A stretch of DNA of 64,000 nt, from NCBI GenBank assembly GCA_964344305.1, contig CAYFMT010000010.1:18652-82651 (forward strand). Direction: 5' to 3'. Source of the stretch: JABMOV01 sp964344305. GTDB taxonomy: Bacteria > Fidelibacterota > Marinisomatia > Marinisomatales > JABMOV01. Numbering within the stretch: the first letter of the stretch is position 1; each line of letters starts with the position of its first letter. Shown one piece after another: positions 25,815 through 35,368 of the stretch. The notes below the pieces were generated by a model. That model was not told the origin of the DNA and did not search any database. It saw nothing but the letters and a program-made list of their open reading frames with translations. The position numbers and the translations under genes are program-made.

Positions 25815-26700
25815 ATAATATAGATTCCAATAAATCCAGCTGCTCTTCAAATCGAACTATAGATTTTTCCAGTACATTTTCATAGGGTTTTGGTGGTTCC
25901 CCCACCGGAGCAATGAAAACTGAGGCACCCAATTCCATTTTAGCCATACTCCGGGCATCTATAAAATACTGATTTACATCATCCAGTGACTGTTTAACTG
26001 CCTGTACCCGTTTTATTTTTTCCATGAGAAACCCGGAATAATCCCCATTTTCTGAAATGGAAATACTGAAATCCTTCAGCATGGCATCTTCTCTTTCACC
26101 CACTAATGAATAGCGATGTTGCAATGAAAGTATCCGGGGTGCATAGTCCAGGAACTGATCATCAATATACACGCAACGATGGTTCTTCTTTTTAAACGCT
26201 TCCTTTAACTGCTCCCTGTGATAATCGTATAAATATTGATATTGCTGAATTTTTAGGTCATTTTCTTTGAATAATTCATCAAATGTAGTGGTGCTGTTCC
26301 GGCTAATTGGAGCTTGAACATCAGGATTTTTTCTCTTTTTCAGGGACCGCACAAGACGATACTGTTTTGTCCCATAGGTTTTCACCGTATCAAATGCATT
26401 CAGGATTGTCTCATACGACGGATATGCTTTTTCATAAAATTGAAAATCGCTGTACAGTTTTTCCTGTAAAAATGGACCAATGACTGATTCAGTGCTCTCC
26501 CTGTTTTCAGATGCACCTGCCAGCCATTCCTTATAGGTTTCCAGATGAATTTCCATGTGTGTTGGAGATTCAATTTCAAGTGGCATCGGCTTATAAGACG
26601 AACAAGCCTCCAGACCCAGATAAGAAAGGAGGCTCAAAATCAGAAAATATTCGGCAGGATTTCTATGCCTGTAATTTGCCTGCTGAATCCAGTTCAACAA
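25807..26700 (-). CDS. Lipoprotein of unknown function
   Basis: A 297-residue protein, helical and charged, not recognised. A lipobox-like LEAC places the lipidated cysteine at about residue 33, after a hydrophobic stretch. No ATG is well placed; the first ATG in frame lies 72 bases further up, deep in the glutaredoxin gene. I chose the TTG at 26700 because a GGAGGG sequence sits ten bases upstream and because it gives a sensible leader; the start remains uncertain. The body is rich in K, E and aromatic residues with probable coiled-coil parts. It is the last gene of the pgs-T9SS operon. Confidence 0.6.
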   Translation of the reverse strand: MLNWIQQANYRHRNPAEYFLILSLLSYLGLEACSSYKPMPLEIESPTHMEIHLETYKEWLAGASENRESTESVIGPFLQEKLYSDFQFYEKAYPSYETILNAFDTVKTYGTKQYRLVRSLKKRKNPDVQAPISRNSTTTFDELFKENDLKIQQYQYLYDYHREQLKEAFKKKNHRCVYIDDQFLDYAPRILSLQHRYSLVGEREDAMLKDFSISISENGDYSGFLMEKIKRVQAVKQSLDDVNQYFIDARSMAKMELGASVFIAPVGEPPKPYENVLEKSIVRFEEQLDLLESILSN

Positions 26701-26899
26701 GATTATCGTACCCTCCAATGGTTTCATCATCAATAACAATCTGAGGAACCGATCGCCCACCTGTGATTTCATACAGGTCTTCCCTGCTCATATCCTGCTC
26801 CTCAATATTGATTTCCTCAAATTCTTTCCCCCTGTCTGCCAGCAACCGCTTGGCTGCCACACAGTAAGGGCACCAGGATGTTGTATATATTTTTATCAT
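26663..26899 (-). CDS. Glutaredoxin
   Basis: A 78-residue glutaredoxin. The dithiol active site C10-P-Y-C13 is at the N-terminus, the cis-proline motif RSVPQIVID is near residue 50 and the glutathione-binding IGGYDNL follows. It reduces disulfides or glutathionylated proteins in the cytoplasm. It starts two bases after the end of the C25-like gene and overlaps the lipoprotein gene. Its presence in an envelope operon is odd and could be accidental. Confidence 0.93.
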   Translation of the reverse strand: MIKIYTTSWCPYCVAAKRLLADRGKEFEEINIEEQDMSREDLYEITGGRSVPQIVIDDETIGGYDNLVELDSAGKLQA

Positions 26900-26901
26900 A
26901 C

Positions 26902-29900
26902 CTATCTCAATAACAATAATTTCTCTGTTTTTCGATGTATCCCATTCTCCAGGACCACAAAATAGGTTCCAGATGCCATTGGAATCCCTTGAATGGATGT
27001 TCCATTCCAGTTCACAACATGTGTTCCAGGGCTTTGATGCTGGTTTACAATGGTAGTTACATGTCTCCCTTTAATATCATAGATACTGATAACTATCCTG
27101 GAGTCATGTTCAACAGTATACTCAATTTTTGTGGTAGGATTAAATGGGTTGGGATAGATTGATTGAATCCCGAATTTTTCCGGCATAGCGTCATAATCCA
27201 CACTCAGTGGTGGGACATAATTCACTGGTGCATGAGGTGTAAATCTGTATATGCGTCCGTTTTCAAGGGGAGCAACACCTGGTGCATAAATATTGTTAAA
27301 GGATACCTGAATTCCATCATTCTTGTGATGGTCCTCAATGCCGATGGTGGCGTAATTCTTTTCACTGTCAACATTATTGATATCAAGGTACTGCATTTCA
27401 ATGACACCATCTCCAGTACTGGTAACCATGACGGTAGGATCATACAATATCAATTCAAATGTTTCTTCAGTGACTTCGTCAAAATTATTCAGGGCTCGTG
27501 ACCACTCAATAACAAATCGCCCATTGGTTTCATCATGCCAGGTGAAGATATTGATTGAATCGGTCCCAACCACCTCAAGATCATCCCAGAATACTGCCAT
27601 GAGTGCTTTTGGACCCAGCGCCATTGGAATCGTATAATTCCAGAAATAATCGATATTGCATGGGATCAATGATACCCATCCATTGGAACTGAGTGTTATG
27701 GATGAATAGTCCTCACCGAAATAGGTAAATGCAAATGGCAGGGATATGGTAACATGATCATCATCATCTACTGGATAATGGGTTCCGTTAGCCCCACCGT
27801 AATCTGGATCAAGTTCTACCCAGTCAAATGTAGGTTTTTCTGTGTAACCATCGTCTGTGTTGTCGTATACCCAGTAGCCGTATTGAGACGGCATTGCTGG
27901 CAGGTCATGGGATGGCGGCAACACAGCCAGGTGTTGATTCTTTGAATAAATAACATGATTGTCAATTTTTAAATCCATCTGGATAGTCACGGTGCTCCCC
28001 CATGACATGTCACCTAGTGTCACAGTATAATCTGACAAATTTGATTCCACGGTTCCCCATGAATCGATGCTGATGGCTGGTTCATTACCACTGAGAGAAA
28101 CGGATGTTTCCTCGGAGATGGCTGCTAATGAAACGGTGACATTTCCATAATCAATACCACCATGATTGATCAACGATAATCTTGGTGAAAATGAAACATT
28201 GGGTTCAACAGTGGTGGCTGATTCAAGTGTGATTTCAAATGGGGGTGTTTCAACCGGTACACCGATCATTCCAGAGGAACCAGATGAGAGGTCCACATTC
28301 AGGTTTGCATAATTAGTAAATAGATGATCCTCTATTCTAACTGTAACTGGTGAAGTGGCTATGGCACTTTCACCATCTGAAATGGAGTTAAATGTGAATG
28401 AATCTGATACGATCACAATGTCACCATCTGCTGTAACCGTTCCTGTTCCTGATCCCAGGGATGATCCACTGGAATTCAAGATCACAGGATAAATATCCAC
28501 GTTGGTTCCCAGTGGAATGGGATCATGGGACTCTTCTGTTCCATCGAAACTATAACCGGAAAACACGATACCTACACTGGCTGGTGTCATGTCTATCATT
28601 CCCTGGACAAACCCGGGTTTATTCACATATACACTGATGGACTCGCCACTAACTGCAGGGATATTGAATGAAAACCCACCGTCAATATCCGTCATTCCTT
28701 TTCCGATGAGATCATCACCAGACATGATGGCTACAACGGCCTGAGGAACAGGGTTTCCACTGGAGTTGGTGGCATGAATTTTAATGAACCCTGCATCAAT
28801 ATCGGATCCTGTTTCGAAAAGTGTGAATACATCTGGTGATTTCACATGGATATTTAAGGATGGATCCCCCAGAATATTGTACACATGGAAATAAAATTCC
28901 TGGGCTTCTCCTGCTCCATCCTGATCAGGAAATTCTCTCAATAATCCAAGTTGCCCGGCCAACATGGCAGGTGCGAGTTCGAGTACATTATGATCCAGGA
29001 TTGCATCAAACATGTATGCATTAATGATATTGTTATACTTTGTACTGGTGTGTAAATCACTGGGACCAATCACTGCAACCCCGCCTTTTGGTACCGATGG
29101 TGATCCTGCCCGAACAATGGATTCACCGAGACACGGATCCACATTATTGGCGAAATCATTGGCGTTGCAGACAAAACTGGTAAAAACAGGGGTCATCCAA
29201 CCGTTGTTTAATCCTCCAACATCATTCACATGAAACTCAGGATAATGCCAGCCGTTAGCATCTCCCCACCCCCTGTAATTCACAATACCGACGCCATTGT
29301 TCAGGATAGACTGAATTTGTGGGGCACCATATTGTATTGGAGGATAGAAAACCGTGTCAACCTGGGCATACCCTTCATCCAGCAAAATGTCACGTACCCA
29401 GCGGGATGTCCATACCGGTGTGATGGGTATAGGTACAGTATTGCTGTAATTCCCACCAACCACGAGTCCACGATCCAGCCAATCACCATGTGCAAGAGGG
29501 TTTCGATGATATTGAATGGTTTTTTGAATGCTCACGAGGAGCTCTACCGGGGAATCCACTGAAAACCTGCCAATGAATACATCCGGGACACTATCATCCC
29601 CCACAAGGTGTGTGTACTTTTGATCTGTTACATCGTTTTCAGGTCCATAATAGAACGAAGGCAATTCTCCAAGTCCATCCACATCACCAATGAGCAAAAC
29701 ATATTCCAGCATGGGGTTGGCGTTGAGTGCATTTGCGATATAACTCTTGATGGATTCAGGAGTGTTGCCTGTTACTGACAGGGGCGCTACCGTTACGTCA
29801 AATCCCTGGGATTTCTTGAATTGTACAAAATCCGGTATGTAGGCCAGAAGTGCATCGTGAACAATAATGATGTATTCCCCACGGGAGAAATGGATGTCAT

Positions 29901-30054
29901 CCACTGCAAAACCGGATGTTTCCATTAATGGTTTGAATGCCAGTGGATGCAAGCCAACATCTGGTGTTTGAGATAACCCACGGTATAGACCATTTGCCCC
30001 CAGTGTCATGGAGATAAATAAAATCGGACTAATTAATTTCGTATGAATACGCAT
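26902..30054 (-). CDS. C25 (gingipain)-like protein with T9SS sorting domain
   Basis: A 1050-residue secreted protein. After a signal peptide (about residues 1-20) a gingipain-like C25 domain begins directly, without the usual propeptide, with DVTVAPLS and LLIGDVDG. The region equivalent to the catalytic dyad reads NYRGWG (W263) and SFVCNAN (C296). In gingipain RgpB the His-Cys spacing is 33 and the same spacing is found here, but the histidine is replaced by tryptophan. Beta-sandwich domains (about residues 405-700) and a region with GWVSLIPC near residue 800 follow, then a T9SS type A tail starting YPNPFNPTTK. It may be a non-catalytic homologue or have a different mechanism. It overlaps the M14 gene by 22 bp. 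Confidence 0.85.
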   Translation of the reverse strand: MRIHTKLISPILFISMTLGANGLYRGLSQTPDVGLHPLAFKPLMETSGFAVDDIHFSRGEYIIIVHDALLAYIPDFVQFKKSQGFDVTVAPLSVTGNTPESIKSYIANALNANPMLEYVLLIGDVDGLGELPSFYYGPENDVTDQKYTHLVGDDSVPDVFIGRFSVDSPVELLVSIQKTIQYHRNPLAHGDWLDRGLVVGGNYSNTVPIPITPVWTSRWVRDILLDEGYAQVDTVFYPPIQYGAPQIQSILNNGVGIVNYRGWGDANGWHYPEFHVNDVGGLNNGWMTPVFTSFVCNANDFANNVDPCLGESIVRAGSPSVPKGGVAVIGPSDLHTSTKYNNIINAYMFDAILDHNVLELAPAMLAGQLGLLREFPDQDGAGEAQEFYFHVYNILGDPSLNIHVKSPDVFTLFETGSDIDAGFIKIHATNSSGNPVPQAVVAIMSGDDLIGKGMTDIDGGFSFNIPAVSGESISVYVNKPGFVQGMIDMTPASVGIVFSGYSFDGTEESHDPIPLGTNVDIYPVILNSSGSSLGSGTGTVTADGDIVIVSDSFTFNSISDGESAIATSPVTVRIEDHLFTNYANLNVDLSSGSSGMIGVPVETPPFEITLESATTVEPNVSFSPRLSLINHGGIDYGNVTVSLAAISEETSVSLSGNEPAISIDSWGTVESNLSDYTVTLGDMSWGSTVTIQMDLKIDNHVIYSKNQHLAVLPPSHDLPAMPSQYGYWVYDNTDDGYTEKPTFDWVELDPDYGGANGTHYPVDDDDHVTISLPFAFTYFGEDYSSITLSSNGWVSLIPCNIDYFWNYTIPMALGPKALMAVFWDDLEVVGTDSINIFTWHDETNGRFVIEWSRALNNFDEVTEETFELILYDPTVMVTSTGDGVIEMQYLDINNVDSEKNYATIGIEDHHKNDGIQVSFNNIYAPGVAPLENGRIYRFTPHAPVNYVPPLSVDYDAMPEKFGIQSIYPNPFNPTTKIEYTVEHDSRIVISIYDIKGRHVTTIVNQHQSPGTHVVNWNGTSIQGIPMASGTYFVVLENGIHRKTEKLLLLR

Positions 30055-32351
30055 TTCTGGATAACTGTCCTTTCAGAACTCTGAATGTGGATGAAATAAA
30101 TTCCTGTGGCAAATTGTCCACCCGTTAACGTAGATAGATTCATGTACCAGTGGTGTCTTTCTGGAGACAGGTCAGTAATTTTCTCCGAAAAGACCTCCTG
30201 TCCCAGCAGATTATAGAGCCGAATGGTGGGTGATGATGACCACCCCAAAAAATTCATGGAAAGCTGGCCTGATGTGGGGTTTGGATACACAGGTGATACT
30301 TGAGGTAGTTTATAAGTGATTCCTGTTCCGGATTCGCTGGTGGAAGACAGGTATGGATCGGATAATCCTTTTAACTCGATTTGATCCACTTCCCAACCTC
30401 GGTAATTCACGGTGGCATCCTTGAAAAACTCAAGTCGAATTTTTACTGAATCTATTCCAGAGCTATCAACCAGAGAAATCACATCTTTTCGTTGCTGCGT
30501 CCATGCATGGTTACTGAACATACGTCTTGCTACCTGATTATCATTACCCAGCAGGGAGACACGAATACTGTCAACATCCCATTCCAATTCAAATCTGTGC
30601 TGAATAGAACAGGTAATGTGATTATTCCCCTCCGCTGCAAAATAATCCGTTTCAAGCCATGACAGGGATTCCAGCGTATCAGAATTTGGATAAAGAAATT
30701 CTTCCTGGGTTTTCAGCATGTCGTCAAATGTCCAATCACCTGACATGAAAGGCCAAAGGGATTGTTCATTTGCAGGAGAATCCAGCAGTACTATTCCTTC
30801 ATCAAAAACCAATTGGACCTCTGTATCGCCGGTTAGCTGAATTTCCTTGTGGATGGGAACAATTCCTTCATCCATCAACAAAATGGTCCAATTCCCTTCC
30901 CTCAAAGTGAACGTATTCTGACCAAAGCTTGCGGGAAGTGTATCACTGGTTGTTTCTGAATTCAGAATAAACACCGGTGAATTCATAGAAGTATTGTTTG
31001 GATTGTCAACATTTATAGTTAGTGAATATGCCTGTTTCTCCACCAGGGGTACGTTAAACTGCGTTACAACACTGTTGTTGGCGGTAATGGCCTGTTCAAC
31101 AGTATGATAATCCGGATGGGATATTTTCAATGTATAGGTCCCGGGATTCACAATTCGACGATACCGACCAAACTCATCTGTTTTTCTCGGGTTCAACACA
31201 GAGCCCGATAATTCCAGAATTTCAACGTCTGCAGTTTCGATTGGCTGACTGGTGGCTGCATCATAGACTATCCCAGTTAATTGAGATGCATCGGTGTTAT
31301 ATCCAATGGAACGATCCATTAGATATATCATGGCTGGTACAATTCTTTCCACTGTATCCTCGATAAGGGCACTGTCTGGTTGAAGATTGGCAGTCCCACA
31401 TTCGATCAAATACTGGAAGCACCCAGTCTGACTGTAAAACCAGTCGTGAGCTTTCCCATTTCTGCTTTTGCTAGGGATTGACAAATAGGAGTCCGAAGCA
31501 TCTTCCTTTGGTATCATTGCCGCAAGATGATCGCCAATGGTAATCTGTGCATCATGATCCGGTGATGGTTTCGAATCCTCCCACAACCAGGATGTGAATA
31601 TCTTCTCACTCAATCTTCCAGAACGTGAGCTATGCCAGATGATGGAAAATTGAAAATGTTCATCAATGGCCAGGTCCCTCAAGGCTCGGTTTTCTGCTTC
31701 AGAAAATGGACTCGTGCCTCGATAATAGTCGTAATGGGATCCGTAATCAGAAGGATCCGGTTCTAGAAAGGTGTCCCCAAACACCCAGTTGAAGTCAAAA
31801 TTTCTGTTAATATCCACACCATCAATGTCATTGCCAATGCTGGGATCAAAATCAAAGATACCGTTCGGAAATGGTCCCGTGGGACTGAAGTCAGTCTTAT
31901 TCTTTCGATAGGAAACATCGTCCCCTGAAAAAACAACATTGAGTCCTTCAGGGTTCATGGTGGGTATCAGCCACGCTTCCATATTCTGTCTCAGGATCAT
32001 GACGTGTTGAACCTCAGACGGCATGGGATTCAACAAGAAATCCATCATATCCATGATAGCTTCCACCCCAAGGATTTCTTCTGCATGAACCTGGCCCACG
32101 AAGAGATGTCTCGGTTCATCCTCTCGCGTCATCACATTGTTTGAGATGACTGCTGCAAGTAAGGGAAGGTTTTCGTGTGCTGTGTATCCAACTGTATCAA
32201 TTCGAAATACTCCATCCAGATTCGGATTTTCAGCATATTCCATCAATTTTGCCTGAATTTCCTCAAAAGAATGGAATCGACTATCAATGGGTTGAGCCCA
32301 GACAATATTCAGGACTAATGCATAGACAAATATGGAACTAAAGTATCTCAT
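30033..32351 (-). CDS. M14 zinc carboxypeptidase with T9SS sorting domain
   Basis: A 772-residue secreted metallocarboxypeptidase. The signal peptide ends near VWAQ. Zinc ligands are H89 and E92 (GQVHAEE) and H240 (IIWHSS); the substrate-binding NRNF sits at 182-185 and the catalytic glutamate is E317 (YLIECGT). All family residues are present, so it should be active. A carboxypeptidase-regulatory-like Ig domain (TGIVYDAATSQPIE) follows at about residue 355, then a jelly-roll-like part and a YPNPTSGQLS-type sorting domain. In related enzymes such proteins trim C-terminal amino acids from peptides outside the cell. It shares an operon with poly-gamma-glutamate synthesis genes. Confidence 0.92.
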   Translation of the reverse strand: MRYFSSIFVYALVLNIVWAQPIDSRFHSFEEIQAKLMEYAENPNLDGVFRIDTVGYTAHENLPLLAAVISNNVMTREDEPRHLFVGQVHAEEILGVEAIMDMMDFLLNPMPSEVQHVMILRQNMEAWLIPTMNPEGLNVVFSGDDVSYRKNKTDFSPTGPFPNGIFDFDPSIGNDIDGVDINRNFDFNWVFGDTFLEPDPSDYGSHYDYYRGTSPFSEAENRALRDLAIDEHFQFSIIWHSSRSGRLSEKIFTSWLWEDSKPSPDHDAQITIGDHLAAMIPKEDASDSYLSIPSKSRNGKAHDWFYSQTGCFQYLIECGTANLQPDSALIEDTVERIVPAMIYLMDRSIGYNTDASQLTGIVYDAATSQPIETADVEILELSGSVLNPRKTDEFGRYRRIVNPGTYTLKISHPDYHTVEQAITANNSVVTQFNVPLVEKQAYSLTINVDNPNNTSMNSPVFILNSETTSDTLPASFGQNTFTLREGNWTILLMDEGIVPIHKEIQLTGDTEVQLVFDEGIVLLDSPANEQSLWPFMSGDWTFDDMLKTQEEFLYPNSDTLESLSWLETDYFAAEGNNHITCSIQHRFELEWDVDSIRVSLLGNDNQVARRMFSNHAWTQQRKDVISLVDSSGIDSVKIRLEFFKDATVNYRGWEVDQIELKGLSDPYLSSTSESGTGITYKLPQVSPVYPNPTSGQLSMNFLGWSSSPTIRLYNLLGQEVFSEKITDLSPERHHWYMNLSTLTGGQFATGIYFIHIQSSERTVIQKCVFIRN

Positions 32352-32354
32352 ATA

Positions 32355-35300
32355 TTACTTTAAGTACGTGAGCTTACCTAATTGTATTTCTTCGTTTGCA
32401 TGTATCGTATAGAAGTATATTCCACTGGAAAGCGGACGTTGAAATGTATCGGTACCATTCCATGTAAATTCGTACACACCATTTGAATGAGGCTGGTAAG
32501 TCGCTTCATAAACTGTTTGTCCTAGCATGTTCACAATTCGTATTTCCACAGGATTCAAATGCTGAATGGTAAATCGTATAACCGTTGATCCATTGAACGG
32601 GTTTGGATAGGCTGTAGCCAATGAATAGGATTCAGGGTTAACAGGTTCTTCAAGGCTGGACAAGAATGTAGGAGTCATGTACAGTTTTCCATACAAACTG
32701 GAGAAGTCCTCTTTACCTGAAGAGCGCAGGTCAACCCAGTAAATGAGAAGTTCTGTGTCTGATAATTCCAGAAACTGACAGTGTTCCTGTCGGTGAAATT
32801 GCTGTACCAGTGGTGTTCCATTTGTCATAAAAGATTCACCTGACACTGAATAAGTCGTCCAGTACAGATCCGCCCCTATGGCTTTTGTAGGGTCAGGGTT
32901 ATAAATACCACGGGAATCTTCCCAAACGATAAGGAACTGATCATTATCAAGACTGTGAATCTTTGGACGTACCTGATAGGTTGTATCATCTGTAAAGGTC
33001 ACATTTTCACCCAATAATTCTTCGTTGCTCAGATCAATGACCTGTCCGGTAATGTTGTATTCATTTCCATTCTGAAAATCTTCCCAGACCAGCATGGCTG
33101 TTGTCAAATCATCTGTGATATCCATACTGATATTGGTCTGATCATTGTCAGCTGTGGTCGCGTAAGTACCTCCCTGGAACCATGCCGTTGTGCCGTCCCA
33201 GTGAAGGATCTGCACTTTGATATCATCGGCGAAGTTGTTTGTTTCAGTCCATGAAAGCAGAATACCGTCAGTGTCACTGATTATTTTTGCCACAAGATTG
33301 TCCGGGTCACCAAACGGTCCAGCTACGGTTATACCTGAACTGGGCCAATCATTTGTTGGTACTCCGGCATAATCAAATTTCTTTACTATGTATTTTGCAC
33401 TCCCCCATACATCCTCCAGGGATAGAAGGAACATGTTGCCATCAGGTGTTGGAAAAGCAGCCACAGCATAATCATCCACCCACTGTGCAGCTCCAACCTG
33501 AACACCATCAGCTGCCAGTGTTGGGTTTCCATTTTCATCCATCACCTGGTAGAAAATATCAAAATCCACCTGGTTCCTGATATCTGACCAGAAACAACCA
33601 ACATTTCCATCTGGAGTTTCTATTAGAATGGGTCTTCTCTGATCAGCGGATCCTTCATATACAACTACACCACTGGAATCCCACGTATTTTCAAGTGCAT
33701 GGTTCAATTTATTCAGCTTCACCAGCTTGGCCCCGGTTTCCGTGGAATAAGAAAGACTGTAGAAGGCATCATCTGTAAGCAACATTTGTGGTTCTGCTTC
33801 CAATTCAGCAGATTCGCTTTCTTCAAATGTCAATTGTACTCCATTAAAATTTTCAATAAGCCCATCAGAGGAAACCCAGGAACCGTATGTTTTGCGCTCA
33901 CTTCGCGTATCCTCCCAGGCCATGAGTATCTCATCATTGAGGAAAGTACCATAGACAAACTTTACATCACCATCAAGTCCAGCTTTCACCTCCAGGCCGT
34001 TTTCGCCAAACAGGTTTCCTCCATCTGTGGCATGCTGGGTTCGCAGATGAATGCTGCCGGATTGCTGATCGGCATAGTAAATCAATGCTCCACCCCCTGA
34101 TAGTCCCGTGGCAATGGGTGCAAACTGGTATCCAGAAATATTTACAATGGTTACATCCAACACACTTTCGTTGTTAGCGATATGTGATCCCACAATATCC
34201 ACATGAGGGAACGTTCCCCTTTCCCAGAAAAACCATGCACCGCCTGAACCATCAGATACAAATCGGACATTCTGACTTACAAGGCTGGTGGTATCGAGCA
34301 ACACACCTGATGAATCCCAGGCAATGTTGCCATTCCCATCTACTTTTTGTGCAAAGGGGTCCCCATTCACGGCATCAAGCCGAAGATCTTTCCAGATAAC
34401 AAAGACATTGCCAAGTGCATCATTTTTGACGCGTACACCGGACTTAATAGCCTCATCATTGGATAAAGGTCGATGAGATGTAAAAACAGTACCACTGCCG
34501 GACACGAGATTGTAAATCACTGTAGACTCTTCATCACCACTCTGCCATGTAACCAGGCTGGTATCTCCATGCATAAAGGTGGTCCTTGGTCCTACATCAA
34601 GGTTTGCATCATCAGAAATGTTTAATCCGTCTTCCGCAAACATGGGCATCATGTCAGTTCCAAATCTTTGACCGTAGATTTCTGCGTTGGTGCTGTTCTG
34701 GGTGTCGGTCCAGACAAGCAAGGCTTCACCATTACCACCATATTCAATACTTTTCCTATATTGATCACCATTTGTAGCCGCAACAGGGTAACCGATCCCT
34801 TCGTTCACTATGCTATGATCAGATCCCACATGAGTCCCAAAAATATCATCGTCCACACCATTTCGCCCATCCTGCCAGGTTACATATACGCCGCCATTAC
34901 CATCTGTGCACATGTTTATGGTGATTTGAGTACCTGGTTGCTGACACAGAGCTACACCATTTGAATCCAGGAGAATATCACCGTTGCTGTCAATATGCTG
35001 GAGAAATATATCTCCTGCCTCATCAAATCGGTAATCAACCCACGCAACGAATGCGCCACCGCTGCCATCGCCTATGGCCACTGGATCTTCCTGTCGTCCA
35101 GGTAACTGGGTTACGGGTTTCCCGTCTTCACCCCATACCATATTTCCATCGTAATACACTTTTTGTGCAAAAACTTCCCTGTTTCCATTCCGAGTATCTG
35201 ACCAGAAAACAATGGATGATTCACCGTCCCCGGTTTCACAGACAGTCCTCTGCCATTCAATGTGTACTCCCTGACGGATGGCGACCCCTTCACTCTCTGT

Positions 35301-35360
35301 CCATAAGGATTGGGTCATCCCGAAAGCGGATATGAGAAACACTGATAATAATTTTTTCAT
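32355..35360 (-). CDS. Secreted protein with about 14 W-x-D-x-R repeats and T9SS sorting domain
   Basis: A 1001-residue secreted protein. I count roughly 14 repeats containing a tryptophan followed by D-x-R and an aromatic/Q motif, for example VFWSDTRNGNREVFAQ, VAWVDYRFDEAG, VTWQDGRNGVDDDIFG, CFWSDIRNQVDFDIFY and IVWEDSRGIY. Such repeats of about 50 residues usually form the blades of beta-propellers. Fourteen would fit two seven-bladed propellers, which is inference. The C-terminus is a T9SS type A domain beginning YPNPFNGSTV. The start at 35360 (MKKLLS) was chosen over 35366 because AGGA lies six bases upstream and a good signal peptide follows. No enzyme motif seen; adhesion or polysaccharide binding is conceivable. 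Confidence 0.8.
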   Translation of the reverse strand: MKKLLSVFLISAFGMTQSLWTESEGVAIRQGVHIEWQRTVCETGDGESSIVFWSDTRNGNREVFAQKVYYDGNMVWGEDGKPVTQLPGRQEDPVAIGDGSGGAFVAWVDYRFDEAGDIFLQHIDSNGDILLDSNGVALCQQPGTQITINMCTDGNGGVYVTWQDGRNGVDDDIFGTHVGSDHSIVNEGIGYPVAATNGDQYRKSIEYGGNGEALLVWTDTQNSTNAEIYGQRFGTDMMPMFAEDGLNISDDANLDVGPRTTFMHGDTSLVTWQSGDEESTVIYNLVSGSGTVFTSHRPLSNDEAIKSGVRVKNDALGNVFVIWKDLRLDAVNGDPFAQKVDGNGNIAWDSSGVLLDTTSLVSQNVRFVSDGSGGAWFFWERGTFPHVDIVGSHIANNESVLDVTIVNISGYQFAPIATGLSGGGALIYYADQQSGSIHLRTQHATDGGNLFGENGLEVKAGLDGDVKFVYGTFLNDEILMAWEDTRSERKTYGSWVSSDGLIENFNGVQLTFEESESAELEAEPQMLLTDDAFYSLSYSTETGAKLVKLNKLNHALENTWDSSGVVVYEGSADQRRPILIETPDGNVGCFWSDIRNQVDFDIFYQVMDENGNPTLAADGVQVGAAQWVDDYAVAAFPTPDGNMFLLSLEDVWGSAKYIVKKFDYAGVPTNDWPSSGITVAGPFGDPDNLVAKIISDTDGILLSWTETNNFADDIKVQILHWDGTTAWFQGGTYATTADNDQTNISMDITDDLTTAMLVWEDFQNGNEYNITGQVIDLSNEELLGENVTFTDDTTYQVRPKIHSLDNDQFLIVWEDSRGIYNPDPTKAIGADLYWTTYSVSGESFMTNGTPLVQQFHRQEHCQFLELSDTELLIYWVDLRSSGKEDFSSLYGKLYMTPTFLSSLEEPVNPESYSLATAYPNPFNGSTVIRFTIQHLNPVEIRIVNMLGQTVYEATYQPHSNGVYEFTWNGTDTFQRPLSSGIYFYTIHANEEIQLGKLTYLK

Positions 35361-35368
35361 AAACATTC

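Noticed and set aside
31130..31366. Plus-strand frames opposite the secreted protein genes (26902-35360)
   Set aside because: No coding signal; they are mirror frames of long genes with clear domains and sorting tails.
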